From Chloroflexota bacterium (GTDB lineage: Bacteria; Chloroflexota; Limnocylindria; Limnocylindrales; CSP1-4): a stretch of 57,538 bases of DNA. The notes under the pieces were generated by a model, which made no database searches, was not told where the DNA came from, and worked only from the letters and a program-made list of their open reading frames with translations. The stretch is taken from positions 1 to 57,538 of the forward strand of contig PMYK01000041.1 of NCBI GenBank assembly GCA_003171255.1, given 5' to 3'. Both the position numbers and the translations under genes were made by a program. Shown here piece by piece: positions 11,356 through 22,662 of the stretch. Every line of letters begins with the position of its first letter. Position 1 is the stretch's first letter.

Positions 11356-11499
11356 GCGGTACTGGCGGTCGATGCGGCCGGTCGAGAAGGAACTGGACCG
11401 TTGGATGAGACCCTGGACCCCACAGCCCTTTGACAACAGGAACTCGGCCAAGCACGAGCCACCCTGGCCGACACTCCCGACGAATAGGACCCGCTTCAT
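11356..11499 (-). pseudogene. gmd: N-terminal remnant of GDP-mannose 4,6-dehydratase
   Basis: MKRVLFVGSVGQGGSCLAEFLLSKGCGVQGLIQRSSSFSTGRIDRQYR closely matches the canonical Gmd N-terminus [47 protein letters not shown], then similarity stops. Confidence 0.8.
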
Positions 11500-11912
11500 T
11501 CGGCGGAGTATACAGTCGGGTTCCTCCGTGGTCCCGGCCAGAACCAGCCGCCTCGGTGCCATCGACGAGCGCCGGTCAGCATCCCATTGCTCTGATTGGT
11601 CGCCGTTGCGGAGCCACGATCCGCTGGCGTGCGCTCATAGCCGGTCCGCACCGCACGTGATCGCGAGACCTGGCCGACGGGCTCGTACGGGCACTACCGG
11701 CGGTCACCGGCCGACGGGCAAGCGGGGAGTATCTCTCTACTCCCCGCCAGGGCAACGGGCAACATCCTTGGCTGGGGCAGTCCCACAGGCGCGCGGCGCG
11801 GCCCATGTGCGAGAATCCGATCGCCGCGGGTGATGCACACGCCGCCGCTGATGATAGGCTGACAATCCGGGGTCAAGTTCGAGGAGTTCTTGTTGATCAT
11901 GGTCGAGACTGA

Positions 11913-12932
<1,020 letters not shown>

Positions 12933-13045
12933 CGACGCATCCTGGCGTTTGGCCGATCAGCTTGCCATGAACGACCCGGGTTCCCTCGATCTCTGAGCAA
13001 GTGCGGGCAATGGAATCTTGATTTCTCGTGAGGAGCGGCCAGCGC

Positions 13046-14290
13046 TCAGGTCGAGGCACCCGTCCGACCCGATTCGCCTGGCGGCATCTGACTGGCCCGG
13101 ACGACATCGTACAGGTCCGTCTCGTAGTCGGCCGCGATGGTTCGCCAGTCATAGTGCTCCTCGACAAGGCGCCGGGCGGACTCAGCCATCGCCCGACGAG
13201 CTGCGACATCATCGAGGAGGCGGATGATCTCGCTGGCGAGGGTCTCCTCATCGTCCGCTATGGCGACATCGATGCCATGGCGAACGGCTATGCCGGCGCT
13301 TGCCATAGTTGTTGCGACCGTGGGCAACCCTACTGCGAAGGCCTCAAGCAGCTTCAGGCGAGTACCGCCGCCCGCCCGGAGCGGCGCAACGAACAGGTCG
13401 GCGCCTTCCAGGAAGGGTCGTACGTCCGGGACGCGGCCAGCGATGTCCACGGCATCGCCTCCCAGCTTCCGCAGCGATTCCGGAGCGCTGGCACCTACTA
13501 GGATCAGTCGAGCCGAGGGGCGAACGTGACGCACGCGTGGGAGAATCCGTTCGATCATCCACTTCGCTGCATCCAGATTTGGCAGGTAGCCGAGGGTGCC
13601 CGTCATTATCAGGCCGTCGCCGCGGTTCTCCGCATGGTCTACGTACAGAAGTGACCGGAGGTCAGCACCGCTGGGCCGAACCACGACAGACGCCGATGGC
13701 ACGAGCTTGCGAAAAGCCAGTGCGTCTGACTCCGAGACGGCGATGGTCCGCTGGACGCGCCGCACAAGTCCGCGCTCGTAGGCTCGCCACTTCCAGACAT
13801 CGAGGCGCGCGCGGGCCCGACCCATCCGCGTCGACGCGAGGCGGGCAACCTCGCCGCTGATCTCGGATTCAACGTTCTGCTGGTCGAGGATGACCGGTAC
13901 GCCCGCCTCAATGAATGGGGCGGCATAGGGTCCGACGTGGGCCTGCATCAACAGAACAACGTCGAAGCGCCTCAACTCGTCGCGACGCGTGGCGACCTCC
14001 ACGTGACGGCGAGTCCACACTTCTTCCGGCAGCGTGGAGAGGAGCGAGGAAACCTTGGACCGGAAGGATCGGCGGGCCACGGCGGGGAGGGCGACAAGCT
14101 GGGGCTTCAGCTCGCCATCGGACCATTCAAGCTCGGGCTCGTCGGGCGGCACCACCCACAAGGTGACCTCGTGGCCCAGCCGCATCCACTCTTGTAGGAG
14201 GTAGTAGATGCGCATCTTGCCGCCGCCAAACGGCGGGTACGCGGCGTACGGGCTGATGGCCAGAATGCGCAAGCGCGGGCGCGATTCCAT
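13046..14290 (-). CDS. Glycosyltransferase family 4
   Basis: ILAISPYAAYPPFGGGKMRIYYLLQEWMRLGHEVTLW; VAPLRAGGGTRLKLLEAFAVGLPTVATTMASAGI. Confidence 0.85.
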   Translation of the reverse strand: MESRPRLRILAISPYAAYPPFGGGKMRIYYLLQEWMRLGHEVTLWVVPPDEPELEWSDGELKPQLVALPAVARRSFRSKVSSLLSTLPEEVWTRRHVEVATRRDELRRFDVVLLMQAHVGPYAAPFIEAGVPVILDQQNVESEISGEVARLASTRMGRARARLDVWKWRAYERGLVRRVQRTIAVSESDALAFRKLVPSASVVVRPSGADLRSLLYVDHAENRGDGLIMTGTLGYLPNLDAAKWMIERILPRVRHVRPSARLILVGASAPESLRKLGGDAVDIAGRVPDVRPFLEGADLFVAPLRAGGGTRLKLLEAFAVGLPTVATTMASAGIAVRHGIDVAIADDEETLASEIIRLLDDVAARRAMAESARRLVEEHYDWRTIAADYETDLYDVVRASQMPPGESGRTGAST

Positions 14291-14316
14291 GAGTTATTCG
14301 GACGTCGTGCAGGTCG

Positions 14317-14970
14317 TCACCGCAGACGGTGCCATGCCCTTTTGACCACGGGCGGCAGTAGGTCGCGCAAGCGGGCTTTCCGGCGGTTGTAGCCCTGCAG
14401 CGACCAGCCGTCCTCGAGGGGGTCGACGGTTGGCGCATCCGTGCGTTGCAGGAAAGCAGTCTGTCCGACCACTTCAAGCAGCCGCCACATAGGATCTTGA
14501 CGAAGAATGTCGACCATTACCCGAATGGTTGGAATCTGGACATCGTCTACGACGAGCAGTCCCTCGGGAGCGATATGGGGATAGATGTAGCAGTACTCGA
14601 CGTATGGAAACGGGAAGGCGTGTGGTCCGTCCAGCATGGCGAACTCAAACCGCTCCGCAAAAGCGTGCCGGGGTACGGTGATTTGCGTCGGCCCCTCGAC
14701 GAATCGGACCACATCCGGCGCGAGTAGCCATGACGCACGCACCCGGTCGAGGCTGTCTCCATTGCCGCGATCTTGCTTCGTGAAGACGGTGTGATCGCGC
14801 GAGAGATGGGACAGCAGGAGAGTCGTCCGGCCGGTCCCAGTCTCGACGGAATGGGTCAGGCCCTCCGCGCAGCGGCGCGCAATGGCGACCAGGACCACGT
14901 CGGAAACGGTGCCGGCGCCGTGCCAGTCATTTGGGAGCGCGCAAATCGCCGCCAGCGTCTCTTTCTCCAC
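14317..14970 (-). CDS. Class I SAM-dependent methyltransferase-like protein
   Basis: LTHSVETGTGRTTLLLSHLS; FEFAMLDGPHAFPFPYVEYCYIYPHIAPEGLLVVDDV. Confidence 0.6.
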   Translation of the reverse strand: MEKETLAAICALPNDWHGAGTVSDVVLVAIARRCAEGLTHSVETGTGRTTLLLSHLSRDHTVFTKQDRGNGDSLDRVRASWLLAPDVVRFVEGPTQITVPRHAFAERFEFAMLDGPHAFPFPYVEYCYIYPHIAPEGLLVVDDVQIPTIRVMVDILRQDPMWRLLEVVGQTAFLQRTDAPTVDPLEDGWSLQGYNRRKARLRDLLPPVVKRAWHRLR

Positions 14971-15095
14971 GGGGCCTCCTCTCAGTGGAGCGCAATCTTA
15001 GCGTGCCGACTAAGCCCGCGCCGCCACGTCGCTCCTACCGACTCTGCGCGCCCTCTTGATCTGGGCAGACTCCGTGCCCAGGTCGACCGTCCGCC

Positions 15096-16046
15096 TTACC
15101 GATCGCACAACAGAGAGCCGCCGGCCGAGCGCCTCCAACCGCGCTCCCCGGCTGCGTCCCGAAGGTTCCAGGCGAGCGAACGCAGAACCATCCGGACGCT
15201 CTCCCAAGCCCCGCCACCGTGCTTGATCCGTCGGGCGACGAAGAGAGGCATGCGCCAGCAAAGCAGTTGCAGCATGAAGACGGCATTCTGGCGTCGCGTA
15301 CCGTTGCGGCGCATGAACAGGATGGCGTTGCGCAGCATTAAGTGGTCTATCTGGGACGGTCGGGCGGTCTGGCCGACCAGGTGCACGATGCTGGCTCGCG
15401 GGTCGACGAGACATCGGAGGCCGCGCCGCCCGGCCCGGACGCATACGTCGATTTCCTCCCAGTAGAGAAAGAAGATTTCGTCGAATCCCTGGAGTTCGCA
15501 GGCCGCGGCCACGGACACCAGCATGCAGGAGCCGTCAATCCACACGACCGGGTATGGCGACGCAGGCGAAGTTATTTCGTGGGCCTGAAGGTGGCCCGTT
15601 TGGAACGTTCGCCAGTTGAGGAGCCCGCCGGCCGTCCACACTCGGCCGCTCGGCTCCTTCACGAGAGGCCCAACCGCGAATACATCTGGCCCACAGGCGT
15701 CGATCAGCCGCCTGGCCAGCAGCGGGTCATCCACGAGAGTGTCGTTGTTCAAAAGCAAGATGTACTTGGCACCGCGGTCGCGCGCCCACCGGATCCCTGC
15801 GTTGTACCCTCCACCGACCCCCAAGTTCTCAGACAACGACAGCGCCTCGACCTGACCTCCGAATTCGCCGGCCAGCCGTTCCGCCTCGGGCTCGGCCGAT
15901 CCGTTGTCGACGATCAGCACTCGGTGGGCAGGCCCGGATAGGCGTGCCAGAGACTCTATGCAGGCTCGGGTGAGGGCATAGCCGTTCCAGTTGAGGATCG
16001 CGATGACCAGCTCGGTTGGATCCGTGAGGATTTCGGTGAGCATCAC
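15096..16046 (-). CDS. Glycosyltransferase family 2 (rhamnosyltransferase-like)
   Basis: ELVIAILNWNGYALTRACIESLARL; VLIVDNGS; YILLLNNDTLVDDPLLARRL; WIDGSCMLVSVAA. Confidence 0.87.
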   Translation of the reverse strand: MMLTEILTDPTELVIAILNWNGYALTRACIESLARLSGPAHRVLIVDNGSAEPEAERLAGEFGGQVEALSLSENLGVGGGYNAGIRWARDRGAKYILLLNNDTLVDDPLLARRLIDACGPDVFAVGPLVKEPSGRVWTAGGLLNWRTFQTGHLQAHEITSPASPYPVVWIDGSCMLVSVAAACELQGFDEIFFLYWEEIDVCVRAGRRGLRCLVDPRASIVHLVGQTARPSQIDHLMLRNAILFMRRNGTRRQNAVFMLQLLCWRMPLFVARRIKHGGGAWESVRMVLRSLAWNLRDAAGERGWRRSAGGSLLCDR

Positions 16047-16346
16047 TTGCCTGTGTTCGGAAACGTGGTCGTAGGGCCTGACGAGCAGAATGGTCGTGCC
16101 CCAAGCGCCTCAAATGCTGTTGCCGGCATCGTCTCAACGCGCCCATGGCCGGGTGAAAGAAGGAGACGACGCTGACGAGCAGGCTCACATCATATCCGGT
16201 GACAGTCAGCCCAGACGCTTGAGGGGTCAAGCAGGACAGGCTGAAAGTGGGACCACGTCCCGCCGCCCGAGGCGCTCCTCGCGGCCCGCTCAAGTACACT
16301 GAGCCAGTGCTGCCTTCTCAAGGTCAGAAGGGACGGTAATCATCCT

Positions 16347-17294
16347 TTGCCCAACGTGAACACCATGGCTGACTCGACCTCGGGTCTGCGGATCTCAGCC
16401 GTGATCAATACGCTCAACGAGGAGAGACGACTCCCGTTCGCGTTGCGGTCAGTCAAGTCATGGGTGGACGAGATCATCGTCGTTGACATGCACAGCACAG
16501 ATGCCACGCGGGAGATAGCAGAGAGCTTCGGCGCCAGGGTGTTCCTGCACGAGCCCCTTGGCTACGCCGATCCTGCCAGGGCGTTTGCTCTTGAGCATGC
16601 GACTGGAGATTGGATACTGGTCCTCGACGCCGACGAACTAATACCCTTGCCCCTGAGCGAGCGACTGCTGGAAGTGGCTCGGCGGGATGAAGCCGATGTC
16701 GTTGTGATTCCATGGCTCAACTACCTGCTGGGCGCCCCGCTTCGTGGCACGGGCTGGGGGCCAACCCAGGATCGTCACGAACGGTTCTTCCGCCGAGGCT
16801 CCGTCGCTGCCCAGCCCGCGATACACGCCTTCTTGGCGATCCAGCCGGGAGCGAGGGTCCTGGAGTTGCCCTATGCGGAAGGGCTGGCGGTCGTTCATTT
16901 CAACTACCTGGATGTGCATCACTTCCTCGATAAGCTCAACCGGTATACAGACATCGAAGCGGAGAGAGTGCAGGCCAGTCGAAAGGCTGGTTCGGTCCCG
17001 CGCGCGCTCGTGCGAGCCGGGCGAGAGTTCGTGAGCCGCTTCGTGCGCTTTCAGGGCTTTAGAGACGGATGGCGTGGCTTCTATCTTTCTGCCCTAATGG
17101 CTACGTACCGGGTGGCCGTCGCCGCCAAAGTCCGCGAACGACAGGTCAATGGCGATCGACATGCCGTCGAGGCTGCCTACGAGGCAGAGGCCGAGAAGGT
17201 GCTGGCTGCCTATAGTCAGTCGGCGAGCGGACACCAACCCTCGCTCCATCAGACTCCTCAAGCGGGTCTCGCGGCTCACAGGAGGGCTGAATGA
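16347..17294 (+). CDS. Glycosyltransferase family 2 (WaaE/KdtX-like)
   Basis: ISAVINTLNEERRLPFALRSVKSWVDEIIVVDMHSTDATREIAESFGARV; WILVLDADELIP. Confidence 0.87.
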   Translation: MPNVNTMADSTSGLRISAVINTLNEERRLPFALRSVKSWVDEIIVVDMHSTDATREIAESFGARVFLHEPLGYADPARAFALEHATGDWILVLDADELIPLPLSERLLEVARRDEADVVVIPWLNYLLGAPLRGTGWGPTQDRHERFFRRGSVAAQPAIHAFLAIQPGARVLELPYAEGLAVVHFNYLDVHHFLDKLNRYTDIEAERVQASRKAGSVPRALVRAGREFVSRFVRFQGFRDGWRGFYLSALMATYRVAVAAKVRERQVNGDRHAVEAAYEAEAEKVLAAYSQSASGHQPSLHQTPQAGLAAHRRAE

Positions 17295-18112
17295 AGGTCA
17301 CGATCGTTACCCCGGTCTATAACGGCATGCCCTGGCTGCCGGAGTGCGTCGGCTCGGTTGCCGAGCAGCGACGCGACGTTGAAGTCGAGCATTTCGTTTA
17401 CGACGGGGGCTCTACGGACGGCAGCGCGGAGTGGCTTCGAGAGCACACTTCCCTCGGCTATGAGGCAATCATCGGCCCGGATGGTGGTCAGACAGATGCA
17501 CTCGCAAAGGGCTTCTCCAGGGCCACGGGCGAGATACTGGGATGGCTCAATGCCGACGATTTGCTTGAGCCGGGCGCGCTCAGGCGCGTCGTTGACGTCT
17601 TTGGTGCGGACCCGAGCCTGGCGATGGTCGTTGGTGTCTGTCTTATCATCGACTCCAAGGGCGCCGTTATCGGTGCTATGCCGCCGCCGCCGGTGCCGAC
17701 GCTCGCGGGACTGTTGCGCCTTCCCTATAACCCACCGCAGCCCGCCACATTCTTCTCTGCGTACGCCTACCGGAGCGGAGAGGGACTGGATCGGACCTAC
17801 GATCTGGCGATGGATATCGACCTGTGGTTGAAGCTGGCCAAGGTCGGTCCAATCAAGACCGTCGGGACCGAGGTGTTGGCTCGGTATCGCGAGCACCCCG
17901 ACGCCAAGTCCATAGCCAGATCTCCGGCTTCTGCGCGCGAGAGCTTCCGGATCCGGCGTCGGCACGGAATGCCACTACGTAGCCCGGCAGCAGTTAGCCT
18001 GCTCAGGATTGGTGTCGTCCGACCCATCACCTCGCCACTCACCCGTCCATTCCGAAGAGTTCTCCGGCGGATGGTACTTGGACCGTCGAACAGAGACCTG
18101 GCCAGGACCTAG
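17291..18112 (+). CDS. Glycosyltransferase family 2
   Basis: MKVTIVTPVYNGMPWLPECVGSVAEQ; FVYDGGSTDGS; GWLNADDLLEPGAL. Confidence 0.88.
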   Translation: MKVTIVTPVYNGMPWLPECVGSVAEQRRDVEVEHFVYDGGSTDGSAEWLREHTSLGYEAIIGPDGGQTDALAKGFSRATGEILGWLNADDLLEPGALRRVVDVFGADPSLAMVVGVCLIIDSKGAVIGAMPPPPVPTLAGLLRLPYNPPQPATFFSAYAYRSGEGLDRTYDLAMDIDLWLKLAKVGPIKTVGTEVLARYREHPDAKSIARSPASARESFRIRRRHGMPLRSPAAVSLLRIGVVRPITSPLTRPFRRVLRRMVLGPSNRDLART

Positions 18113-18273
18113 CGTCTCGGCCTGCAATAGCCAGGCAGTTCCGTCACGGCGCTGGTTCGACGAGGCGGCTTTCCGCGGACGCCGAACAGCGATAGGCTGG
18201 CAGGCGGCCGGCCGCCGAGCGCGAACCCCTCGCCGGATGAGGCCGAGCCTTCGTACCGCCAGCCGAGGTCACC

Positions 18274-19383
18274 ATGGCCCAGCGCCTTCTTCTCGACATC
18301 GGGCCCACGGCGGGCAGTCACGGCGCGCGCGGCATCGGAAGCTATGTCCGAGGACTGACCGAAGCCATCGGCGAGTGGCCGGCAGAGCGCCGGCAGATGG
18401 TGTGGGCACTGGCTTTGCCCGGGGCCACGTCTCCAGTCTTCGAAGGCCGCACCGTTTGCTCTCGTACCCTGAGCATTCGACCGGTCGACCTGGGGTGGCT
18501 TCTCGGGTCGTCGGCCATCGGCCGCGCGGCTCGCGTCGCAGGTGCGGACGTATTCCACGCGACCGATCCACAACGTCCCGCTCGCTTGCGCGCGACCAGA
18601 CAGGTGGTCACGGCCTACGATCTGATCCCCCTGCGGGAGTCCGGAATGCTGGGTTCCTGGCAGCCCCACCATCGCCATGCGTACCGGCTCTATCTCGATC
18701 AACTGAAGCGGGCGGATGTCATCGTTGCCATATCGAAGGCGACCGCCGAAGACCTCTCCGAGCGGCTCGGCATCCCGGCGAACCGGATTTCGATCGTGTA
18801 CCCGGTGGTCCGAACGCCTCTGGCCGTCACGCGAGCCTCCGGGGTCGGGCGAGCACCGGGTGCCGAACCCACGTTCCTGTTCGTCGGAGCACTCGACAGT
18901 CACAAGCAGCCCGAGCTGGCCATCGCTGCCCTGGCCGAGTTCCGGAAGGTCCACGCCGCCGGCAGGTTGCGGTTCATCGGACCCGCCAGGTCCGAGCAGC
19001 AGACCCAGCTGAGACGACAGGCCGAGGGCCTGGGCGCGGCAGATAGCGTGAGCTTCGAAGGTCGAGTCTCGGATGACGAGCTCGACGCGGCCTTCGCCAC
19101 CGCTACAGCCCTCGTGTCGACGTCACGGATCGAAGGCTTCGGCCTGCCGGGCGTCGAGGCGGCGATGCGAGGTGTCCCGGTAATCGCGGTCGATACGGCG
19201 GCGGCTCGGGAGACGGTTGGATCGGTCGCCATCCTTGTGCCGTCCGATGCCGGAGCGATTGCCGAGGCCATGGCGGCGCCGACCCCGGTGTCAGAGCAGG
19301 CCAGGGCCGCTCTTGCGGCTCGGTTCTCGAGTCAGGCGGCTGCGGCCGCTCTCTGGGAGGCCTACGCGCAGGTGCTCGCCTGA
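18274..19383 (+). CDS. Glycosyltransferase family 4 (group 1)
   Basis: GARGIGSYVRGLTEAI; ADVFHATDPQRPARL; STSRIEGFGLPGVEAAMRGVPVIAVDTAAARETVG. Confidence 0.87.
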   Translation: MAQRLLLDIGPTAGSHGARGIGSYVRGLTEAIGEWPAERRQMVWALALPGATSPVFEGRTVCSRTLSIRPVDLGWLLGSSAIGRAARVAGADVFHATDPQRPARLRATRQVVTAYDLIPLRESGMLGSWQPHHRHAYRLYLDQLKRADVIVAISKATAEDLSERLGIPANRISIVYPVVRTPLAVTRASGVGRAPGAEPTFLFVGALDSHKQPELAIAALAEFRKVHAAGRLRFIGPARSEQQTQLRRQAEGLGAADSVSFEGRVSDDELDAAFATATALVSTSRIEGFGLPGVEAAMRGVPVIAVDTAAARETVGSVAILVPSDAGAIAEAMAAPTPVSEQARAALAARFSSQAAAAALWEAYAQVLA

Positions 19384-19464
19384 GCGGGGCCGAGCGCAGC
19401 CGAGCGCGGCCGCGTCCACACCGTGCCCTCCATCCTGAGTGGTCAAGGACGGTAGACTCAGCCG

Positions 19465-20592
19465 ATGCGAATCGCTCTTCTCGGGACGAGGGGGATCCCG
19501 GCCAACTACGGCGGCTTCGAGACCTTTTATGAGAATTTTGGGCCGCGCCTCGCCGAAAGGGGCCACCAGGTCTGGGTCTACAACAGGCCTCACGTCGTGG
19601 GCCATCGCGATCTCCTGACCTATCGCGGTGTGAACCTGGTACATCTGCCTTCATTGGCGAGCAAGCACTTCGAGACCATCACCCACACCGCGCTGAGCGT
19701 CTTCCACTCCCTGCCGCGTCGGTATGACATCGTGTACATCTGCGGTGTGGGCAATGCCTCGCTGGCCTGGATTCCCAGGCTTACGGGGGCGCGGGTCGTG
19801 CTGAACGTAGATAGCTCCGATTGGCGTCGCGCCAAATGGGGGCGCCTTCCGGCGACCTACCTGCGACTGATGGAGCGGTTCTCTGGATCCGCGGCCAATA
19901 CCATCGTGGTCGACAACCGGGCCATCGGCCGCCGCTATCGAGAGGATCACGGCATCGAGGCTGTGTACGTGCCGTACGGCGCCAACGTCCTCCGCAACGA
20001 AGGTCGCGAGGCGCTCGATCAGTGGGGGCTCGATGACGGACGTTACGTTCTTTGGGTCGGCAGGCTCGAGCGCGAGACCCTGGTTGAGGAGCTGATCGAG
20101 GCATTCCGTCGGGCCGATCTTCCAGGGTTCAAGCTGGCGATCGTGGGAGACGCACCCTTTGCCGACGACTACAAGAAGGAGCTGCGGTCGATAGCCTCGC
20201 CGGAGGTGGTGTTCACCGGCCGCCAGCATGGCGAGGCATATCAGCAGCTGAGTTGCCATGCCTTCGCGTACGTCCAAACGTCGCCGACGTCGGGCACGAG
20301 CCCGGCTCTACTCGACCAGATGGCGTTTGGCAATGCGGTGATCGCACGCGCAACGGCCACGAACACCGAAGTGGTCTCCGATGCGGGCCTCCTGTATTCG
20401 CCCGACGATCCGATCGGAGACCTGGCCGCCGCCCTTCGACGACTGTACGAGACCGAGGGGCTTGCGGCGGACCTGCGCATCAGGGCAGTAGACCGAGTGC
20501 GCGACCAGTATTCGTGGGAGCTTGTGACCGACAAGTACGAGGAGTTGTTCGCGCGTCTGATGAAGCGCCGACCAAGAGGTACCAAAGGCTGA
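19465..20592 (+). CDS. Glycosyltransferase with DUF1972-type N-terminus (GT4)
   Basis: MRIALLGTRGIPANYGGFETFYENFGPRLAERGHQVWVYNR; TSPTSGTSPALLDQMAFGNAVIA. Confidence 0.87.
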   Translation: MRIALLGTRGIPANYGGFETFYENFGPRLAERGHQVWVYNRPHVVGHRDLLTYRGVNLVHLPSLASKHFETITHTALSVFHSLPRRYDIVYICGVGNASLAWIPRLTGARVVLNVDSSDWRRAKWGRLPATYLRLMERFSGSAANTIVVDNRAIGRRYREDHGIEAVYVPYGANVLRNEGREALDQWGLDDGRYVLWVGRLERETLVEELIEAFRRADLPGFKLAIVGDAPFADDYKKELRSIASPEVVFTGRQHGEAYQQLSCHAFAYVQTSPTSGTSPALLDQMAFGNAVIARATATNTEVVSDAGLLYSPDDPIGDLAAALRRLYETEGLAADLRIRAVDRVRDQYSWELVTDKYEELFARLMKRRPRGTKG

Positions 20593-21518
20593 TGCGAGTT
20601 CTAATAACCGGCTCCGGCGGAATGCTGGGCAGCGCCGTCTATCCGGCCTTCGTTCGCGCCGGTCACGAAGTCGTTGCGACCGACCTTGTGCCACGGCCGG
20701 AGCCCGGTATGCCGATGGGCCTTCTGGACGTCCGCGAACACGGTGCCGTCCGCGACTGCGCCCGGGAGACCAAGCCCGGCATCATCCTCCACCTGGCGGC
20801 CGAGACCGACCTCGAGCGCTGCGAAACCGATCGCGACCACGCCTACCTGACGAACGCCATCGGCACCCAGAACGTTGCTCTGGTCGCGTCCGAACTCGGC
20901 GTCCCGCTGGTCTACATCTCAACAGCCGGAGTGTTCGACGGCACGAAGGGCGACGAGCCGTACACGGAGTTCGACCGGCCGAATCCCATAAACGCCTACG
21001 GCGGCTCGAAGTACGAAGGCGAGCTCATCGTCCGGCACACCGTGCCGCGGCATTTCATCGTCCGCGCCGGATGGATGGTCGGTGGACGAGAACGTGACCA
21101 CAAGTTCGTGGCGAAGGTGATCAACCAGCTCCGAGACGGAGCCCGGGTCATCCACGCCGTCACCGACAAGCTCGGGACGCCAACGTACACCGAAGATTTC
21201 GCGCAGAACCTGCTGGCCCTGATCGACACGCCCTTCTACGGCCTATACCACATGACCTGCGAGGGAGCAGGCAGCCGCCTCGACGTGGCCCGCGCAATCG
21301 TCGAGTTCTACGGACGAAGCGACGTCGAGGTGATCCCGGTATCGAGCGATTTCTTCGCCGAGACGTACTTCGCGCCGCGGCCGCGCTCAGAGATGATGCG
21401 CAACTTCGCGCTGCAGCTGCGCGGCCTGAACCTGATGCGTCCCTGGCCCGAGGCTCTGCGCGCGTATCTGGATCAAGCGGGCTTCGAGCTCGAGCGATCC
21501 TCGGCGCGCGGGGCGTAG
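20592..21518 (+). CDS. RmlD-like SDR (dTDP-4-dehydrorhamnose reductase family)
   Basis: MRVLITGSGGMLGSAVYPAFVRAGHEVVATD; IILHLAAETDLERCE; STAGVFDG; NAYGGSKYEGE; start overlaps previous stop. Confidence 0.8.
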   Translation: MRVLITGSGGMLGSAVYPAFVRAGHEVVATDLVPRPEPGMPMGLLDVREHGAVRDCARETKPGIILHLAAETDLERCETDRDHAYLTNAIGTQNVALVASELGVPLVYISTAGVFDGTKGDEPYTEFDRPNPINAYGGSKYEGELIVRHTVPRHFIVRAGWMVGGRERDHKFVAKVINQLRDGARVIHAVTDKLGTPTYTEDFAQNLLALIDTPFYGLYHMTCEGAGSRLDVARAIVEFYGRSDVEVIPVSSDFFAETYFAPRPRSEMMRNFALQLRGLNLMRPWPEALRAYLDQAGFELERSSARGA

Positions 21519-21550
21519 AGCGGGGAGACGGCCGTCGGAACCGGGACTGT

Positions 21551-22636
21551 GTGATGAGGATTCTGTACGTCGAGCCAATCGGCGTCCGGGGCGGGATGGG
21601 CCACTACAACGAAGCCCTCGTCGGGGCCTACGAGCAGGCAGGAGCCAGCCTCGAGGTGGTCACGAGCTCGGACGATGGCTCGGGCGATTTCCGGGCGAAA
21701 GTGCACGTGAGCCACCTCTTCCGCCTCGCGCTGGACCGATCGCAGCCTCGAGTCCTCCGCGCGATTGGCTACGTAGGCGGCTACCTGGGCTGTCTGCGGC
21801 TGGCACGGCGCGCCGACGTCGTGCTCCTGCACTTCCTGCATCGGCCTGCTGCAGACCGATGGGCCCTCAAGGCATTCCGGCGGCTGGGATGTCGACTCGT
21901 ACTGGTCGCCCACGACCCGCAGCCCGTCCTGGCCAGCCAAAGCGGGTCCGCGTACCAGCGGTGTCTGCCCCTCTTCGATCTCATCGTCGTGCACGGCCCT
22001 AAGGCCCGCGCCGACATCGTTGCCCTGGGCGCGTCGAGCGACAGAGTGATCGTGGCGCCATTCGGCGACTACCGAGCCACGACGCCCCTGGACCCTGCTG
22101 CAGCGCGTCGCACTCTCGGACTTCCGGACGTTGCCCAACCGACGGCCGCAATCATCGGAAACCTCAAGCCGGGCAAGGGGATCCGTCGCGCTCGCGAGGC
22201 GCTCGAGGGCGCCGGTTCGCCCATCCGGACGCTGCTGATAGCCGGCACCAAACAAGGGGATTGGGACCTCGACGACGCCCTTCGCGCATCGGAGACCACC
22301 CAGCTCCAGATCGTGCGCGTGGACCGGCGAATGTCCGACATGGAAGAGCGCGCGGCCTATTCACTGGCAGATGTCCATCTCGCCCTGTACGACTCCGGCT
22401 ACTCGTCCGCGGTCATCGCCCGAGCGCACTCGATGGGCAAGCCCGTGGTGCTCACGGATGTCGGTGACCTCGCGCTGCAGGAGCGGCCTGGCGACGTGTT
22501 GCTGCCCGCCGGCTACGAAGCGGACCAGCTCCGAAAGGCCATCGCCGGCTGCCTGAAAGCGGACGTGGAGGCGCCGGCCACGTGGGATCGCGAAGCCTGG
22601 CTCTATCACGCCAGGAGCGTGCTGTCCCGGATCTGA
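21551..22636 (+). CDS. Glycosyltransferase family 4
   Basis: RILYVEPIGVRGGMGHYNEALVGAYEQAG; GNLKPGKGIRRAREALEGA; AVIARAHSMGKPVVLTDVGDL. Confidence 0.8.
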   Translation: MMRILYVEPIGVRGGMGHYNEALVGAYEQAGASLEVVTSSDDGSGDFRAKVHVSHLFRLALDRSQPRVLRAIGYVGGYLGCLRLARRADVVLLHFLHRPAADRWALKAFRRLGCRLVLVAHDPQPVLASQSGSAYQRCLPLFDLIVVHGPKARADIVALGASSDRVIVAPFGDYRATTPLDPAAARRTLGLPDVAQPTAAIIGNLKPGKGIRRAREALEGAGSPIRTLLIAGTKQGDWDLDDALRASETTQLQIVRVDRRMSDMEERAAYSLADVHLALYDSGYSSAVIARAHSMGKPVVLTDVGDLALQERPGDVLLPAGYEADQLRKAIAGCLKADVEAPATWDREAWLYHARSVLSRI

Positions 22637-22662
22637 CCAGCGAGTCTCGGCTTCGGTCGCGG

